Shown here one piece after another: positions 1-8,394 of a DNA stretch of 56,127 bases. The translations under genes and the position numbers were made by a program. Numbering within the stretch: the stretch's first letter is position 1; each line of letters begins with the position of its first letter. Location of the stretch: assembly GCA_903884105.1 (NCBI GenBank), contig CAISDJ010000100.1, positions 1 to 56,127 of the forward strand. Direction: 5' to 3'. The notes beneath the pieces were generated by a model that worked only from the letters and a program-made list of their open reading frames with translations, did no database searches and was not told the DNA's origin. The DNA comes from an uncultured Pseudomonadota bacterium. GTDB taxonomy: Bacteria; Pseudomonadota; Gammaproteobacteria; Steroidobacterales; Steroidobacteraceae.

Positions 1-2344
1 CTCGTCGTCGGACTTCGTCGACTACGTGACCACCTACACCGTCGGATTTGGCGAGGACGTGCGAGGTTCGACGACGCTGGCGGCCGCCGCGGAAGCCGGC
101 GGCGGTCGCGCTTATGACGCTTTCGATACGGCCTCACTGTCGAACGTGTTCGAAACCATCATCCGCGAAATCATCAGCCAGGACACGTCCTTCACGGCGC
201 CGGCCGTGTCGGTCAACGCCTTCAACCGGACGCAGAACCTGAACGACCTCTTCATCACGGTGTTCCAGCCGTCCGGCAACTTGCACTGGCCCGGTAACCT
301 CAAGAAGTACAGTCTGAAGGCCGACGGCACGATCATCGATGCCAATGACCGTGATGCTGCCGACCCGAACACCGGCTTCTTCGCTGAGAATTCCCAGAGT
401 TACTGGTCTGCTGATGTCGACGGTCCGGACGTGGAGCTGGGTGGGGCTGCGAATCAGTTCCCGCTGCCGGCAGACCGCAATGTCTACACTGATCTGGGCG
501 CTCTGACCTCGACGCACGACGACGCCGGTATCGACCTGGACGGTGTCAATGACAATGAGGTGACGACCTCGAACGACCTGATCACCGATACCCGCATTGG
601 GCTCGATGCAGGCGCATCCCTCACCGAAATCGACACCATGATCCAGTGGATCCGTGGCGGCAACGTCGACGGGGGCGCGCCGGACGAAGCGCGCTTCAAG
701 ATGGGAGATCCGCTGCATGCCCGACCGGTCTCGGTTATCTACGGTGGAACGACCAGCACGCCGGACATCGAGGATGCCGTGGTGTTCTCGGCGACCAACG
801 ACGGCTACCTGCACGCCATCCACCCGAACGGCACCGGCTCGGCGGGGGCAGGCGAGGAACTGTGGTCGTTCGCCCCGAGCGAACTGCTGCCCAGGATGGC
901 CGCGCTGCGCGAGAACGACGCGTCTGCCAACAAGGGCTATGGCCTCGACGGCAACATCATCGCGTACAAGCTCGACCATAACCGCGATGGCGTCGTCGAC
1001 CCGGATGACGACGATCGCGTGCTGCTGTTCTTCGGCATGGGCCGCGGCGGCTACAATTACTACGCGCTCGATGTCACGGACAAGACGGACCCCAAGTTCC
1101 TGTGGCGCAAGGGGCGGGATGACATCATGCCGGGCCTGGGCCAGACGTGGTCCTCGCCGATCATAACTCGCGTGAAGGTCGGCGACGGCTCCAGCCAGAA
1201 TGCCGACCATCTGGTCATGATCGTGGGTGGTGGCTACGACACGACGCAGGACTCCGTCCCCTACAACGTCGACAGCTCCGGCAACCGGATCTTCATGGTC
1301 GACGCCATCAAGGGAACGCTGCTGTGGCACGCCGGCCCGACCAACGTCTCCGGTCTCGGCTACGACAGCACGGCCAACTTCACCCACGAGAAGCTGACGC
1401 ATTCCGTTCCCGCGGACATCCGCGTGCTCGACCTGACCAATGACGGCTATGCGGACCGCATGTACATGGCCGACACGGGCGGTCAGGTATGGCGCTTCGA
1501 TATCTTCAATGGCAGGACAGCAGGGGCGGGGGCTTCCACGAACGGATCCAGCGTCAACAGCCTGGTCACCGGCGGTGTGTTCGCGTCGCTCGGCAACGCG
1601 CACTTGACGACACACCCTGTGGCATCGTCCCGGCGCTTCTATAATGCGCCCGACGTCTCGCTGATGAGGGTGGACGGCAGCTTCGTCATCAACATCGCCC
1701 TCGGCAGCGGCTATCGCGGCCATCCGATCAACGACGAGATCGAGGACCGCTTCTATGCCCTGCGCGACAAACAGCCGTTCCAGCCCTACGTGCAGTCGTT
1801 CTACAACACCAGCTTGGTTGCAATCACGGACGGCGACAGCGGACTGATCGACGTGACGGGCGTTACGGCTCCGGTCGTCGCGAGCACGGCCCTCGGCTGG
1901 AAGTTGCTGCTGAACCAGCCGTCCTGGCAGGGCGAGAAGGTGTTGTCGGAGGCGCGCACCTTCAATAACAAGATCCTGTTCTCTTCGTTCACGCCGGTAC
2001 CAAGCGAAAGCGCCGAGAACAGTTGCGTGGTCAGCGGCGTGAAGAACACGTTCTATGCCATCAACGCACTCAACGGACAGATCCTGGTCCAGAACGACCT
2101 GCAGCAGACGGGCATCGCACCGACGCCGGTGATCCTGTTCCCGCCGCCGGACGCGCCGCCCCCCGACGACCCGGACGATACCGATCCGCCCTGCACCGGT
2201 GACGACTGCCCGCCTCCTCCCTGCGTGGGGACGGAATGCACCCCACCTCCGGTGTGCCTGGTCGGCCTCGAGAACTGCGGTGTCGACCTGACCAATACAC
2301 CCGTCCGTACCTTCTGGACACAGCAGAACACGGATACCAACTAG
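1..2344 (+). CDS. pilY1: PilY1-type type IV pilus tip/assembly protein, C-terminal part
   Basis: The gene is partial: the frame is already open at the window edge (codon phase from base 2), so the N-terminal von Willebrand-like half lies upstream and about 780 residues remain. These read as the PilY1 C-terminal beta-propeller, the calcium-dependent factor that sits at the type IV pilus tip and controls extension, retraction and adhesion. Visible support is a calcium-loop sequence DHNRDGVVD at about 974-1000, the blade motif DTGGQVWRFDI at about 1472-1504, and repeated FFGMGRGGYNYYALDV-like propeller strands. The last 75 residues are a Pro/Asp-rich tail with paired cysteines (CTGDDC, CVGTEC). 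A strong terminator follows, then pilE, which is the usual end of the fimT-pilV-pilW-pilX-pilY1-pilE cluster. Confidence 0.93.
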   Translation, partial: SSSDFVDYVTTYTVGFGEDVRGSTTLAAAAEAGGGRAYDAFDTASLSNVFETIIREIISQDTSFTAPAVSVNAFNRTQNLNDLFITVFQPSGNLHWPGNLKKYSLKADGTIIDANDRDAADPNTGFFAENSQSYWSADVDGPDVELGGAANQFPLPADRNVYTDLGALTSTHDDAGIDLDGVNDNEVTTSNDLITDTRIGLDAGASLTEIDTMIQWIRGGNVDGGAPDEARFKMGDPLHARPVSVIYGGTTSTPDIEDAVVFSATNDGYLHAIHPNGTGSAGAGEELWSFAPSELLPRMAALRENDASANKGYGLDGNIIAYKLDHNRDGVVDPDDDDRVLLFFGMGRGGYNYYALDVTDKTDPKFLWRKGRDDIMPGLGQTWSSPIITRVKVGDGSSQNADHLVMIVGGGYDTTQDSVPYNVDSSGNRIFMVDAIKGTLLWHAGPTNVSGLGYDSTANFTHEKLTHSVPADIRVLDLTNDGYADRMYMADTGGQVWRFDIFNGRTAGAGASTNGSSVNSLVTGGVFASLGNAHLTTHPVASSRRFYNAPDVSLMRVDGSFVINIALGSGYRGHPINDEIEDRFYALRDKQPFQPYVQSFYNTSLVAITDGDSGLIDVTGVTAPVVASTALGWKLLLNQPSWQGEKVLSEARTFNNKILFSSFTPVPSESAENSCVVSGVKNTFYAINALNGQILVQNDLQQTGIAPTPVILFPPPDAPPPDDPDDTDPPCTGDDCPPPPCVGTECTPPPVCLVGLENCGVDLTNTPVRTFWTQQNTDTN

Positions 2345-2352
2345 CCTGATCC

Positions 2353-2382
2353 GGCGGGGCCATTGACGGCCCCGCCTTTTTT
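2353..2382 (+). terminator. Rho-independent terminator after pilY1
   Basis: A perfect 9-bp stem (GGCGGGGCC at 2353-2361 with GGCCCCGCC at 2368-2376) and a 6-nt loop are followed by six T. It lies 8 bases after the pilY1 stop codon and before pilE. It should separate the two transcripts at least partly, so pilE may also have its own promoter or rely on read-through. Confidence 0.9.
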
Positions 2383-2403
2383 GCCCGCCAACGGACCCAA
2401 GCC

Positions 2404-2856
2404 ATGCATACGAACAGACCCGCAACCCGCCTGACTCCCCGCTCACGGATGGGCGGCGTCACGCTGATCGAGCTGATGATCGTCATCGTGATCGTCGGCA
2501 TCCTGGCGTCGATTGCCGTGCCGAGCTATCGCAACTACGTCATGCGTGCGCAAAGGACGGATGCCATGTCCGCTTTGCTCAGGGTGGCCGCGGCGCAGGA
2601 GAAGTTCTACCTGCAGAACAACACCTATGCTGGAACCGCCTTGCTTGATGATGCCCCTCCGGCCGGCCTCGGGATCAACGGCACGGACAACGGCTGGTAT
2701 ACGCTCTCTGTCTCGGGTGCCGATCTCACGGCGGCGTTCACGGTCACCGCCACTGCCATTGCGGGCGGAGCACAAGGCGTCGATACGCATTGCGCAACCT
2801 TCTCGCTGACATCGACAGGCCAGAAGACCGCGACGAATACCGACTGCTGGCGGTAG
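2404..2856 (+). CDS. pilE: Type IV pilin-like protein (PilE family minor pilin)
   Basis: This 150-residue prepilin has a basic leader ending in GG, then the class III signal VTLIELMIVIVIVGILASIA, which is cut by prepilin peptidase after Gly and methylated. The residue after cleavage is Val rather than the usual Phe. Glu5 of the mature protein, needed for pilus assembly, is present. The hydrophobic alpha1 helix is followed by YRNYVMRAQRTDAMSALL, and the C-terminus has a Cys pair (HCATF...TDCWR) expected to close the D-region disulfide. Its place directly after pilY1 fits the minor pilin PilE. The start at 2404 gives an 18-residue leader; an in-frame ATG at 2449 would give a short three-residue leader, and neither has a strong ribosome site. 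Confidence 0.93.
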   Translation: MHTNRPATRLTPRSRMGGVTLIELMIVIVIVGILASIAVPSYRNYVMRAQRTDAMSALLRVAAAQEKFYLQNNTYAGTALLDDAPPAGLGINGTDNGWYTLSVSGADLTAAFTVTATAIAGGAQGVDTHCATFSLTSTGQKTATNTDCWR

Positions 2857-3226
2857 CCTCACCGACAGCCTTGGCGCCGATCGACGCGGTCCGAATCGCC
2901 CCGCTTGGGGCCCCGTTCCCGCGATCGCATCGGCATCCGATGCTGCAAATCGAGAGGTAAGGTTGCCTCTCGTCACTGCGTCAGCGAAGTCCTACACCTC
3001 GCAAGCGGCTGGAATCCTCGAACTTTTCCTGTCGCCGTCTGCCGACGGTCCATAACATAAGCTTTATTGCACCGCTACAATCTTGTATTCTTCACATCGA
3101 CTCATCCCGTAGAGCCTGTTCGCAGGGGATGCGGGGGATTCGTGGAACGGACGATTCTGCCCACGGCGAGTTAAGAAGAAGCTTTTTGTTTGATCCAAAC
3201 TCTGACCCAGCAAGAGGGGAACGAAG
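2857..3226. other. 370-bp intergenic stretch between pilE and the lipoprotein gene
   Basis: No convincing gene is seen. It contains a 7-bp stem (CGAGAGG at 2951-2957 with CCTCTCG at 2966-2972) without a T run, a possible weak end signal for pilE, then a candidate promoter for the lipoprotein gene and its long leader. A ribosome site (GAGGGGAACGAAG) sits just before the ATG at 3227. Confidence 0.5.
3052..3081 (+). promoter_or_regulatory. Candidate sigma-70 promoter for the Lpp-like gene
   Basis: ATAACA at 3052-3057 (4/6 to TTGACA) and TACAAT at 3076-3081 (5/6 to TATAAT) are spaced by 18 bases. Transcription would begin near 3088 and leave a leader of about 140 nt before the ATG at 3227. This is inferred from consensus only. 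Confidence 0.35.
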
Positions 3227-3538
3227 ATGAAAAATATTGTTGCCAACACCCTGAAGGTGGGCGTCGCTGCCCTCTTCCTCGTCGCCGCCACGGGCTGCGT
3301 AACCACCGAGCAGTTGAATGCCGTCAAGGCGACTGCCGACAAGGGCGTACAGGACGCTGCTGCTGCAAAGGCTGCTGCTGATTCTGCTGCTGCTGCTGCT
3401 GCTGCTGCCCGCACCGCTGCGGATGGCGCACAGAATGCCGCCAACCGTGCGTTGACGGCTGCCCAGGCCAGCCAGGCCTGCTGCGATGCCACCAACGAGA
3501 AGATCGACCGCATGTTCAAGCAGACGCAGTCGAAGTAA
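3227..3538 (+). CDS. Ala-rich OprI/Lpp-like murein lipoprotein
   Basis: This 103-residue lipoprotein precursor has a signal segment ending at a lipobox-like ATGC (Cys24). The mature part is an Ala-zipper helix with heptad-like spacing (KAAADSAAAAAAAARTAADG) that resembles Pseudomonas OprI and E. coli Lpp, which form trimeric coiled coils tying the outer membrane to peptidoglycan. The end (CDATNEKIDRMFKQTQSK) matches the OprI ending in layout and finishes with the C-terminal Lys that is normally linked to meso-diaminopimelate. A run of eight CTG/GCT codons (3384-3407) could change helix length without a frameshift. The pair CC at residues 84-85 is unusual for this family. A good ribosome site and a strong terminator frame the gene. 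An L,D-transpeptidase converges on it immediately downstream. Confidence 0.88.
   Translation: MKNIVANTLKVGVAALFLVAATGCVTTEQLNAVKATADKGVQDAAAAKAAADSAAAAAAAARTAADGAQNAANRALTAAQASQACCDATNEKIDRMFKQTQSK
3384..3407 (+). repeat. (CTG)8 trinucleotide tract inside the lipoprotein gene
   Basis: Eight uninterrupted CTG units encode the poly-Ala part of the coiled coil. Slippage here would add or remove single alanines and shift the heptad register rather than break the frame. Confidence 0.9.
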
Positions 3539-3567
3539 TTCGACTCGTCTTCTGGTCTTTCTGCGAG

Positions 3568-3601
3568 CGCCGCGGGGGAAACCCCGCGGCGTTTTCGTTT
3601 T
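3568..3601 (+). terminator. Rho-independent terminator after the Lpp-like gene
   Basis: A perfect 10-bp stem (CGCCGCGGGG at 3568-3577 with CCCCGCGGCG at 3582-3591) with a GAAA tetraloop is followed by TTTTCGTTTT. It lies 30 bases after the stop codon, as expected for a highly expressed monocistronic lipoprotein gene. Confidence 0.93.
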
Positions 3602-3781
3602 CGGGAGGGCAATCTGGGGAAGGCGGGCCCCACGGACATCACCGTGGACTAACCCCAAAAGGTATGGACAGATCCGAACCGCAGGACCCGCGGCCCGCAG
3701 TGTACCAGCGCCGCGAGCGAACGCAGCCAAAGTTTGGTTCTCGGGAGAAGGGCCGCCGCAGCAGACGGCAGCCTAAAGAGC

Positions 3782-4756
3782 CTATCGAGAGGCGGTCTCG
3801 GTATTCGCGACGACGGGCGGCAGGTGCGAGAGCGGCTCTGGAACACCGGTTGCCTTTGCGAAAACCTGCTCGGCGTGCTTCCAGTCGAGCTGCACGGACC
3901 GATCCTTCGTTGCCGCCACCACGGCCCGAGTCAACTGGGTCAGGCCATAGGTCTCTGGGTCTTTTTGCCCTTCCAGCATCCCGTGGACTTCGAGATAGAG
4001 GGTATCGCCCTGCCATCCCATCTTGCTCGGCTGGTGCAGGATCCGGACAGTCGTATTCACCGGCACCTGCTGGAAAACGTATTCAATATCTTCGGGGAAC
4101 ATGCGGATGCAGCCGTGCGTCACCGGCATCCCGACACCGGTTGGCTTGTTGGTGCCATGAATCAGATAGGCACCGCCCGGCAGGTCCAAGCGCATCGCGA
4201 ACTCACCGAGCGGGTTGTCGGGACCCGGCGGGACCGCCTTGGCCAGGAAGCGCCCCTGGGCTGCATGTTCTGCCCGGACGGACTCGGGCGGATACCACGT
4301 CGGACGCTCACGCTTGTTCACAATCCGGGTAACGCCGACCGGCGTCGTCCAGTCTTCCTTGCCGACACTCACCGGATAAGTCTGTACGACGGCAGGTTCG
4401 CCCGCCTTCGGCTTCGGGAAATAGTAGAGCCGGTGTTCAGGAAGGTTGACGACGATGCCGTCACGAGGGGCATCCGGCAGGATGAAGCGAGAAGGAATGG
4501 TGACTCGTACGCCTGCGCCGGGCACCCAAGCATCAACGCCTGGGTTGGCGTTCACGATTTCCTCGTACCCGATTCCGAAGCGCCTGCCGATACCGAGCAA
4601 GGTGTCCTCGTATCGCGTGACCACATACTGGATTTCGCCGACCACTGAGTCAGCCTCGGCGGGCAACGGATAGGTGGCCGCAGACGCGGAGGCGCCGAGC
4701 AGCAGGGAAAGCAGGACAAACAGTGCTAACGGGCGCTGGTATTCCATGAGTTTCAT
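3782..4756 (-). CDS. Periplasmic L,D-transpeptidase (YkuD domain, ErfK/YbiS/YcfS type) with LysM
   Basis: This 324-residue exported enzyme has a signal peptide (cleavage near ASA-ATY, residues 25-27), a LysM-like peptidoglycan-binding segment at about 42-88, and a YkuD catalytic domain at about 98-235 with the motif HGTN...VTHGCIRM (His214, catalytic Cys216). The layout with an N-terminal LysM is that of E. coli ErfK/YbiS/YcfS, the enzymes that join the Lpp C-terminal lysine to the peptidoglycan stem peptide. The gene converges on the Lpp-like gene, which supports that substrate. It follows fabH by 87 bases on the same strand, so co-transcription is possible. Confidence 0.93.
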   Translation of the reverse strand: MKLMEYQRPLALFVLLSLLLGASASAATYPLPAEADSVVGEIQYVVTRYEDTLLGIGRRFGIGYEEIVNANPGVDAWVPGAGVRVTIPSRFILPDAPRDGIVVNLPEHRLYYFPKPKAGEPAVVQTYPVSVGKEDWTTPVGVTRIVNKRERPTWYPPESVRAEHAAQGRFLAKAVPPGPDNPLGEFAMRLDLPGGAYLIHGTNKPTGVGMPVTHGCIRMFPEDIEYVFQQVPVNTTVRILHQPSKMGWQGDTLYLEVHGMLEGQKDPETYGLTQLTRAVVAATKDRSVQLDWKHAEQVFAKATGVPEPLSHLPPVVANTETASR

Positions 4757-4843
4757 GAACTTAAGCGAAACTTGCGCAGGAGTCTAGCAAGAAAGTGCAA
4801 TTTCGCTGCCGCCGCACCGTACCTGGAATCGTATTGCAGAAAC

Positions 4844-5809
4844 TCAATAACGAATCAGGGCCGATCCCCAGGTAAACCCGCCACCAAAGGCCTCGAGCAG
4901 CAGCAAGTCTCCCCGCTTGATCCGCCCGTCACGAACGCCGGTATCCAATGCCAGCGGTACCGACGCGGCGGAGGTATTGCCCTGATCCTGTACGGTGACG
5001 ATGACCTTCTCCATCGGCATGTCGAGCTTCTTCGCCGTCGCCTGGATGATCCGCATGTTCGCCTGATGCGGCACCAGCCAGTCGATGGCCGACTTGTCGA
5101 GATGATTGGCCTCGAGCGTTTCATCGACGATGCGCCCAAGGGTATTGACCGCAACTTTGAACACTTCGCTGCCTTTCATGATGACGCAGTGCTGGTTCGC
5201 GACAGCAGGGTCATGCTTCTTGGAAACGCCCGTTGGCACGTACAGCAGGTTGGAGTAAGCACCATCCGCGTGAATGTGCGTCGACATGATGCCGGCTTCG
5301 TCGGAGGGCTTCAGGATCACGGCACCTGCACCATCGGCGAACAGCACGCAGGTGGTGCGATCGGTCCAGTCGACGATGCGGGTCAGCATGTCCGCACCGA
5401 TGACGAGCGCGCACTTGGCGCCGCCCGTGCGAATGAACCGATCGGCGATGCTGAGTCCGTAGATGAATCCCGAGCACGCAGCTTCAATCTGGATGGCGGG
5501 GGGACCATGGATGCCCAGCCGCGCCTGCAGCAGACATCCAGTATTCGGAAACACCTGGTCGGGCGTTGTCGTACCGATGACGATGAGGTCGATTTCTTCG
5601 GGACCGACGCCAGCTGACTCCATGGCCCTGCGTGCCGCATGCTCGGCCATGTCGCAGGTGGTCTCGTCGGGAGCAGCAACGTGCCGCCGTTCGATCCCCG
5701 TGCGGGTACGGATCCATTCGTCCGTCGTCTCGACAATCTTCTCGAGGTCGAAGTTGGTGAGGACCTTCTCGGGAAGGTAACTGCCGGTGCCTGCAATTCT
5801 GGAATACAT
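4844..5809 (-). CDS. fabH: 3-oxoacyl-ACP synthase III (KASIII)
   Basis: FabH condenses acetyl-CoA with malonyl-ACP and starts type II fatty acid synthesis. The 321-residue length is normal. The catalytic triad is visible: Cys112 in EAACSGF, His in VPHQANMRI and Asn in GNTSAAS. The start is one base from the plsX stop, so the two are translationally coupled. In E. coli fabD-fabG-acpP follow; here the next gene is the L,D-transpeptidase, so the rest of the fab cluster is elsewhere. Confidence 0.97.
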   Translation of the reverse strand: MYSRIAGTGSYLPEKVLTNFDLEKIVETTDEWIRTRTGIERRHVAAPDETTCDMAEHAARRAMESAGVGPEEIDLIVIGTTTPDQVFPNTGCLLQARLGIHGPPAIQIEAACSGFIYGLSIADRFIRTGGAKCALVIGADMLTRIVDWTDRTTCVLFADGAGAVILKPSDEAGIMSTHIHADGAYSNLLYVPTGVSKKHDPAVANQHCVIMKGSEVFKVAVNTLGRIVDETLEANHLDKSAIDWLVPHQANMRIIQATAKKLDMPMEKVIVTVQDQGNTSAASVPLALDTGVRDGRIKRGDLLLLEAFGGGFTWGSALIRY

Positions 5810-6865
5810 TCAGTGTTTCTTCTGCGAAGGTTGAGCTGCAAGGAGCTGGCTGATTTCGGTGGGCGCACCCTTGCGGGCCTCCACCAGGCCGACGCGAATC
5901 GCATTGGCAAAGGCGACCTCGTCGGCGCCGCCGTGACTCTTGATCACCACTCCGGTCAATCCGACCATGCTGGCACCATTCAGGGTCCGTGTATCGAAGC
6001 GCTGGCGGACGGCCTTCAGCACTGGCCAGGAAACCAGGGCACCGAGGCGACGCAACGGGTTTCGAGTGTATTCCGTGCGCAATGTACCGACCAGCATGGC
6101 CGCAACGCCCTCCATGGTCTTGAGGGCGATGTTCCCGGTAAAGCCGTCCGTCACCACCACGTCCACCGCGCCGGTGAAGATATCCGTCCCTTCGACGAAA
6201 CCGATGTAGTTGAGCGTGCTCTGCCCGAGCAGGCTGGACGCCTGTTGGACCACCTCGTTCCCCTTCACTTCTTCCTCGCCGATGTTGAGGAGGCCCACCC
6301 TCGGCCGGTCAACTCCGTTCATATCGGCAGCGACCACAGAGCCCATCACGGCAAACTGGAACAACTGCTCAGCCGTACAATCTGCATTGGCGCCCAGATC
6401 CAGCATGTGCGTATGGCCGGTCTTCGAGGGAATCCGCGCCAGGATCGCGGGTCGATCGATTCCGGGTACGGTCTTGAGAACGAAACGGGCTGTGGCCATC
6501 AAGGCGCCGGTATTGCCGGCGCTGACGCAGGCGTCGGCCGCATTGGCTTTCACAAGATCAATGGCCACGCGCATCGAAGAGTCCTTCTTCTTGCGCAAGG
6601 CATCCTGCGGACGTTCATCCATCGTGACGACCTGCGTCGCCTCCTGCAGGATCAACCGGTCGCCAAAGGCTCCCAGTGACTTCCCGATCACCGGCACGAG
6701 GAGTTCCCGCTGACCCACCAGAATGACATGAAGGCCGGATTCCGCCCTCAGCACGGAGAGAGCGGCGGGCACAGTGACCGAGGGTCCGTGATCCCCCCCC
6801 ATCGCATCGATCGCAATGGTGATGCGCCTGGTCAAGGCGCTGCGGCCGGGAAGATCATCAACCAC
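5810..6865 (-). CDS. plsX: Phosphate acyltransferase PlsX
   Basis: PlsX converts acyl-ACP to acyl-phosphate, the donor used by PlsY in phospholipid synthesis. The family opening ITIAIDAMGGDHGPSVTVPA is intact, as are the VSAGNTGALMA and GNIALKTMEGVA segments. The GTG at 6865 gives 351 residues. Comparison with E. coli PlsX would place the start nearer the TTG at 6835 (ten residues later); neither has a strong ribosome site. Order rpmF-plsX-fabH is the conserved gammaproteobacterial one. Confidence 0.96.
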   Translation of the reverse strand: MVDDLPGRSALTRRITIAIDAMGGDHGPSVTVPAALSVLRAESGLHVILVGQRELLVPVIGKSLGAFGDRLILQEATQVVTMDERPQDALRKKKDSSMRVAIDLVKANAADACVSAGNTGALMATARFVLKTVPGIDRPAILARIPSKTGHTHMLDLGANADCTAEQLFQFAVMGSVVAADMNGVDRPRVGLLNIGEEEVKGNEVVQQASSLLGQSTLNYIGFVEGTDIFTGAVDVVVTDGFTGNIALKTMEGVAAMLVGTLRTEYTRNPLRRLGALVSWPVLKAVRQRFDTRTLNGASMVGLTGVVIKSHGGADEVAFANAIRVGLVEARKGAPTEISQLLAAQPSQKKH

Positions 6866-6928
6866 CGCAGACGATCAGTGGCATCACGTGCGCAGAGGAC
6901 TGCAGACGTCCACTTGCTCAAAGGAATG

Positions 6929-7120
6929 CTATTCCTTGTCTTCTTCGACGCGGCTTTCGATGACCTTCTTCCCGCGGTAGAAGCCATCCGGAGTGATGCG
7001 ATGACGCAGGTGCGTCTCGCCGGAAGTCGGGTCGATGGACAGCGCGGGGCGGGCAAGGCCGTCGTGCGACCGGCGCATACCGCGCGTGGAAGGAGTCTTT
7101 CTGCTTTTTTGGACTGGCAT
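6929..7120 (-). CDS. rpmF: 50S ribosomal protein L32
   Basis: This 63-residue protein begins [20 protein letters not shown], the L32 signature, and continues with [19 protein letters not shown]. It is a late-assembling protein of the large subunit. It lies between yceD and plsX as in E. coli. The tail [11 protein letters not shown] is a few residues longer and more acidic than in enteric L32. No four-cysteine zinc site is present, so this is the zinc-free form. Confidence 0.97.
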   Translation of the reverse strand: MPVQKSRKTPSTRGMRRSHDGLARPALSIDPTSGETHLRHRITPDGFYRGKKVIESRVEEDKE

Positions 7121-7144
7121 GATTCGTACTCTACTGGTGCGGGG

Positions 7145-7696
7145 TCACTGCTTTTTCAGCAAATCCCGAAGGTTCTCAAAAGGCCGCTGGCGTTTCCCTT
7201 CCGGGGGTTCGCCCACTACTGCAACCGCTTCACTCTCGACCGCCGCGCTGCACGCTTCGTCGTGCAACGGCACGAGTGGCAGCGCAAGCAACATTTCCTC
7301 TTCCGCCAGCCACGACAGGTCCACCTGATTGGCCTCGGCAACGACGGGCTCGCGCCCTTCAGGTACCTGCTCCGCTGCAGCGTCGTCTGCAACCAGCACC
7401 AGTGCGCTGTCACCGCTGATCGGTACCGCGACCGGTCTCAGGCAGCGCTGGCATGTCAGCACCACCTGCCCATCAAGCTTGGTATCGACCCCTATGCCGC
7501 CGTCTGCCCGCGAAAACCGGAATCGCACGGAGATCCCCGTCCCCGGCAAAACACCGGCCAGCCCCGCGCGGGGCAAACTCGCAAGGTCGTAGCTGCGCTC
7601 GACCACCGCTTCGCGGCCAGCCAGCACAATAGCATCGACAGGTTCGCCCAAGGTGTCCGGCATGGGGCGCGTATGATAGGGATCGAGCTTCGGCAT
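7145..7696 (-). CDS. yceD: YceD/DUF177 family protein (23S rRNA accumulation protein)
   Basis: This 183-residue DUF177 protein is found upstream of rpmF in most bacteria. E. coli and plant relatives are linked to 23S rRNA accumulation. The family core VVLTCQRCLRPVAVPI carries the CxxC pair at about residues 83-86, and the DLSWLAEEEMLLALPLVPLH block with a following Cys is also typical. It ends 24 bases before rpmF. It is divergent from maf with only 58 bases between starts, so both promoters must lie in 7697-7754. Confidence 0.93.
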   Translation of the reverse strand: MPKLDPYHTRPMPDTLGEPVDAIVLAGREAVVERSYDLASLPRAGLAGVLPGTGISVRFRFSRADGGIGVDTKLDGQVVLTCQRCLRPVAVPISGDSALVLVADDAAAEQVPEGREPVVAEANQVDLSWLAEEEMLLALPLVPLHDEACSAAVESEAVAVVGEPPEGKRQRPFENLRDLLKKQ

Positions 7697-7754
7697 GTCA
7701 AAGTTTTCTGTTCGCTAAATCCTTGTTTTTTCATAAAGATAGAGGCCCGGACTT

Positions 7755-8363
7755 GTGACCATCAACCCCCATTCCCCGCGCCCGGCGCTGCCCCTCGTAC
7801 TGGCCTCCACTTCACGCTACCGCCGCGAGCTGCTGGAGCGGCTCAGAATCCCCTTCGTCACCTGTGGATCCCACGTGGAAGAAACCAGGGGCCCGGACGA
7901 AGACGCGCTGACCCTGTCCCAGCGACTGTCACGGGAGAAGGCAGCCGCCGTGGCTGCCCGCTATCCCAACAGCATCATCATCGGGTCGGACCAGGTCGCC
8001 CTGCGGGGCAGGATCGTCCTCGGTAAGCCGGGCTCCAAGGACAAGTGCATCGAGCAACTGCGCGACGCCAGCGGCCAGCGAGTCCAGTTTCACTCAGGCG
8101 TCCAGGTCATCGACACCCGCACCGGCCGGCAGGAAAGCCATGTCGACACGACGACGGTGACGTTTCGGACGTTGTCGGACGCCGAGATCAAACGCTATGT
8201 GGATGCGGAGCAGCCTTTCGACTGCGCGGGCGGGTTCAAATGCGAAGGGCTCGGCATTTCGCTATTCGACCGCATCGACTCGCAGGACCCGACCGGCCTC
8301 ATGGGCCTGCCGCTGATCTGGCTGAGTGGCGCGCTGCGTCGGGCGGGCTTCGACCTTCCCTGA
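7755..8363 (+). CDS. maf: Maf-family nucleoside triphosphate pyrophosphatase (YceF-like)
   Basis: This 202-residue protein is a nucleotide-sanitising enzyme that hydrolyses modified NTPs; YceF-type members prefer 7-methyl-GTP. The phosphate-binding opening LVLASTSRYRRELLERL, the SREKA helix, the catalytic region IIIGSDQVA and the GGFKCEGLG loop are all present. The start is GTG at 7755. Neighbours yceD, rpmF and rluC support the YceF assignment over YhdE. Confidence 0.93.
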   Translation: MTINPHSPRPALPLVLASTSRYRRELLERLRIPFVTCGSHVEETRGPDEDALTLSQRLSREKAAAVAARYPNSIIIGSDQVALRGRIVLGKPGSKDKCIEQLRDASGQRVQFHSGVQVIDTRTGRQESHVDTTTVTFRTLSDAEIKRYVDAEQPFDCAGGFKCEGLGISLFDRIDSQDPTGLMGLPLIWLSGALRRAGFDLP

Positions 8364-8394
8364 CTCGCGCGGGACCCGCACAGGGTCCTAGACC

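Noticed and set aside
134-2446. 770-residue minus-strand open frame opposite pilY1
   Set aside because: Arg/Val/Gly-rich shadow of a high-GC gene; the plus-strand frame has clear PilY1 motifs and the antisense has none.
5639-6679. Long plus-strand frame opposite plsX/fabH
   Set aside because: His/Gln-rich shadow typical of high-GC antisense frames.
7690-7702. Perfect TTGACA overlapping the yceD start codon on the minus strand
   Set aside because: It overlaps the ATG of yceD and has no suitable -10 at a useful distance for any gene start.
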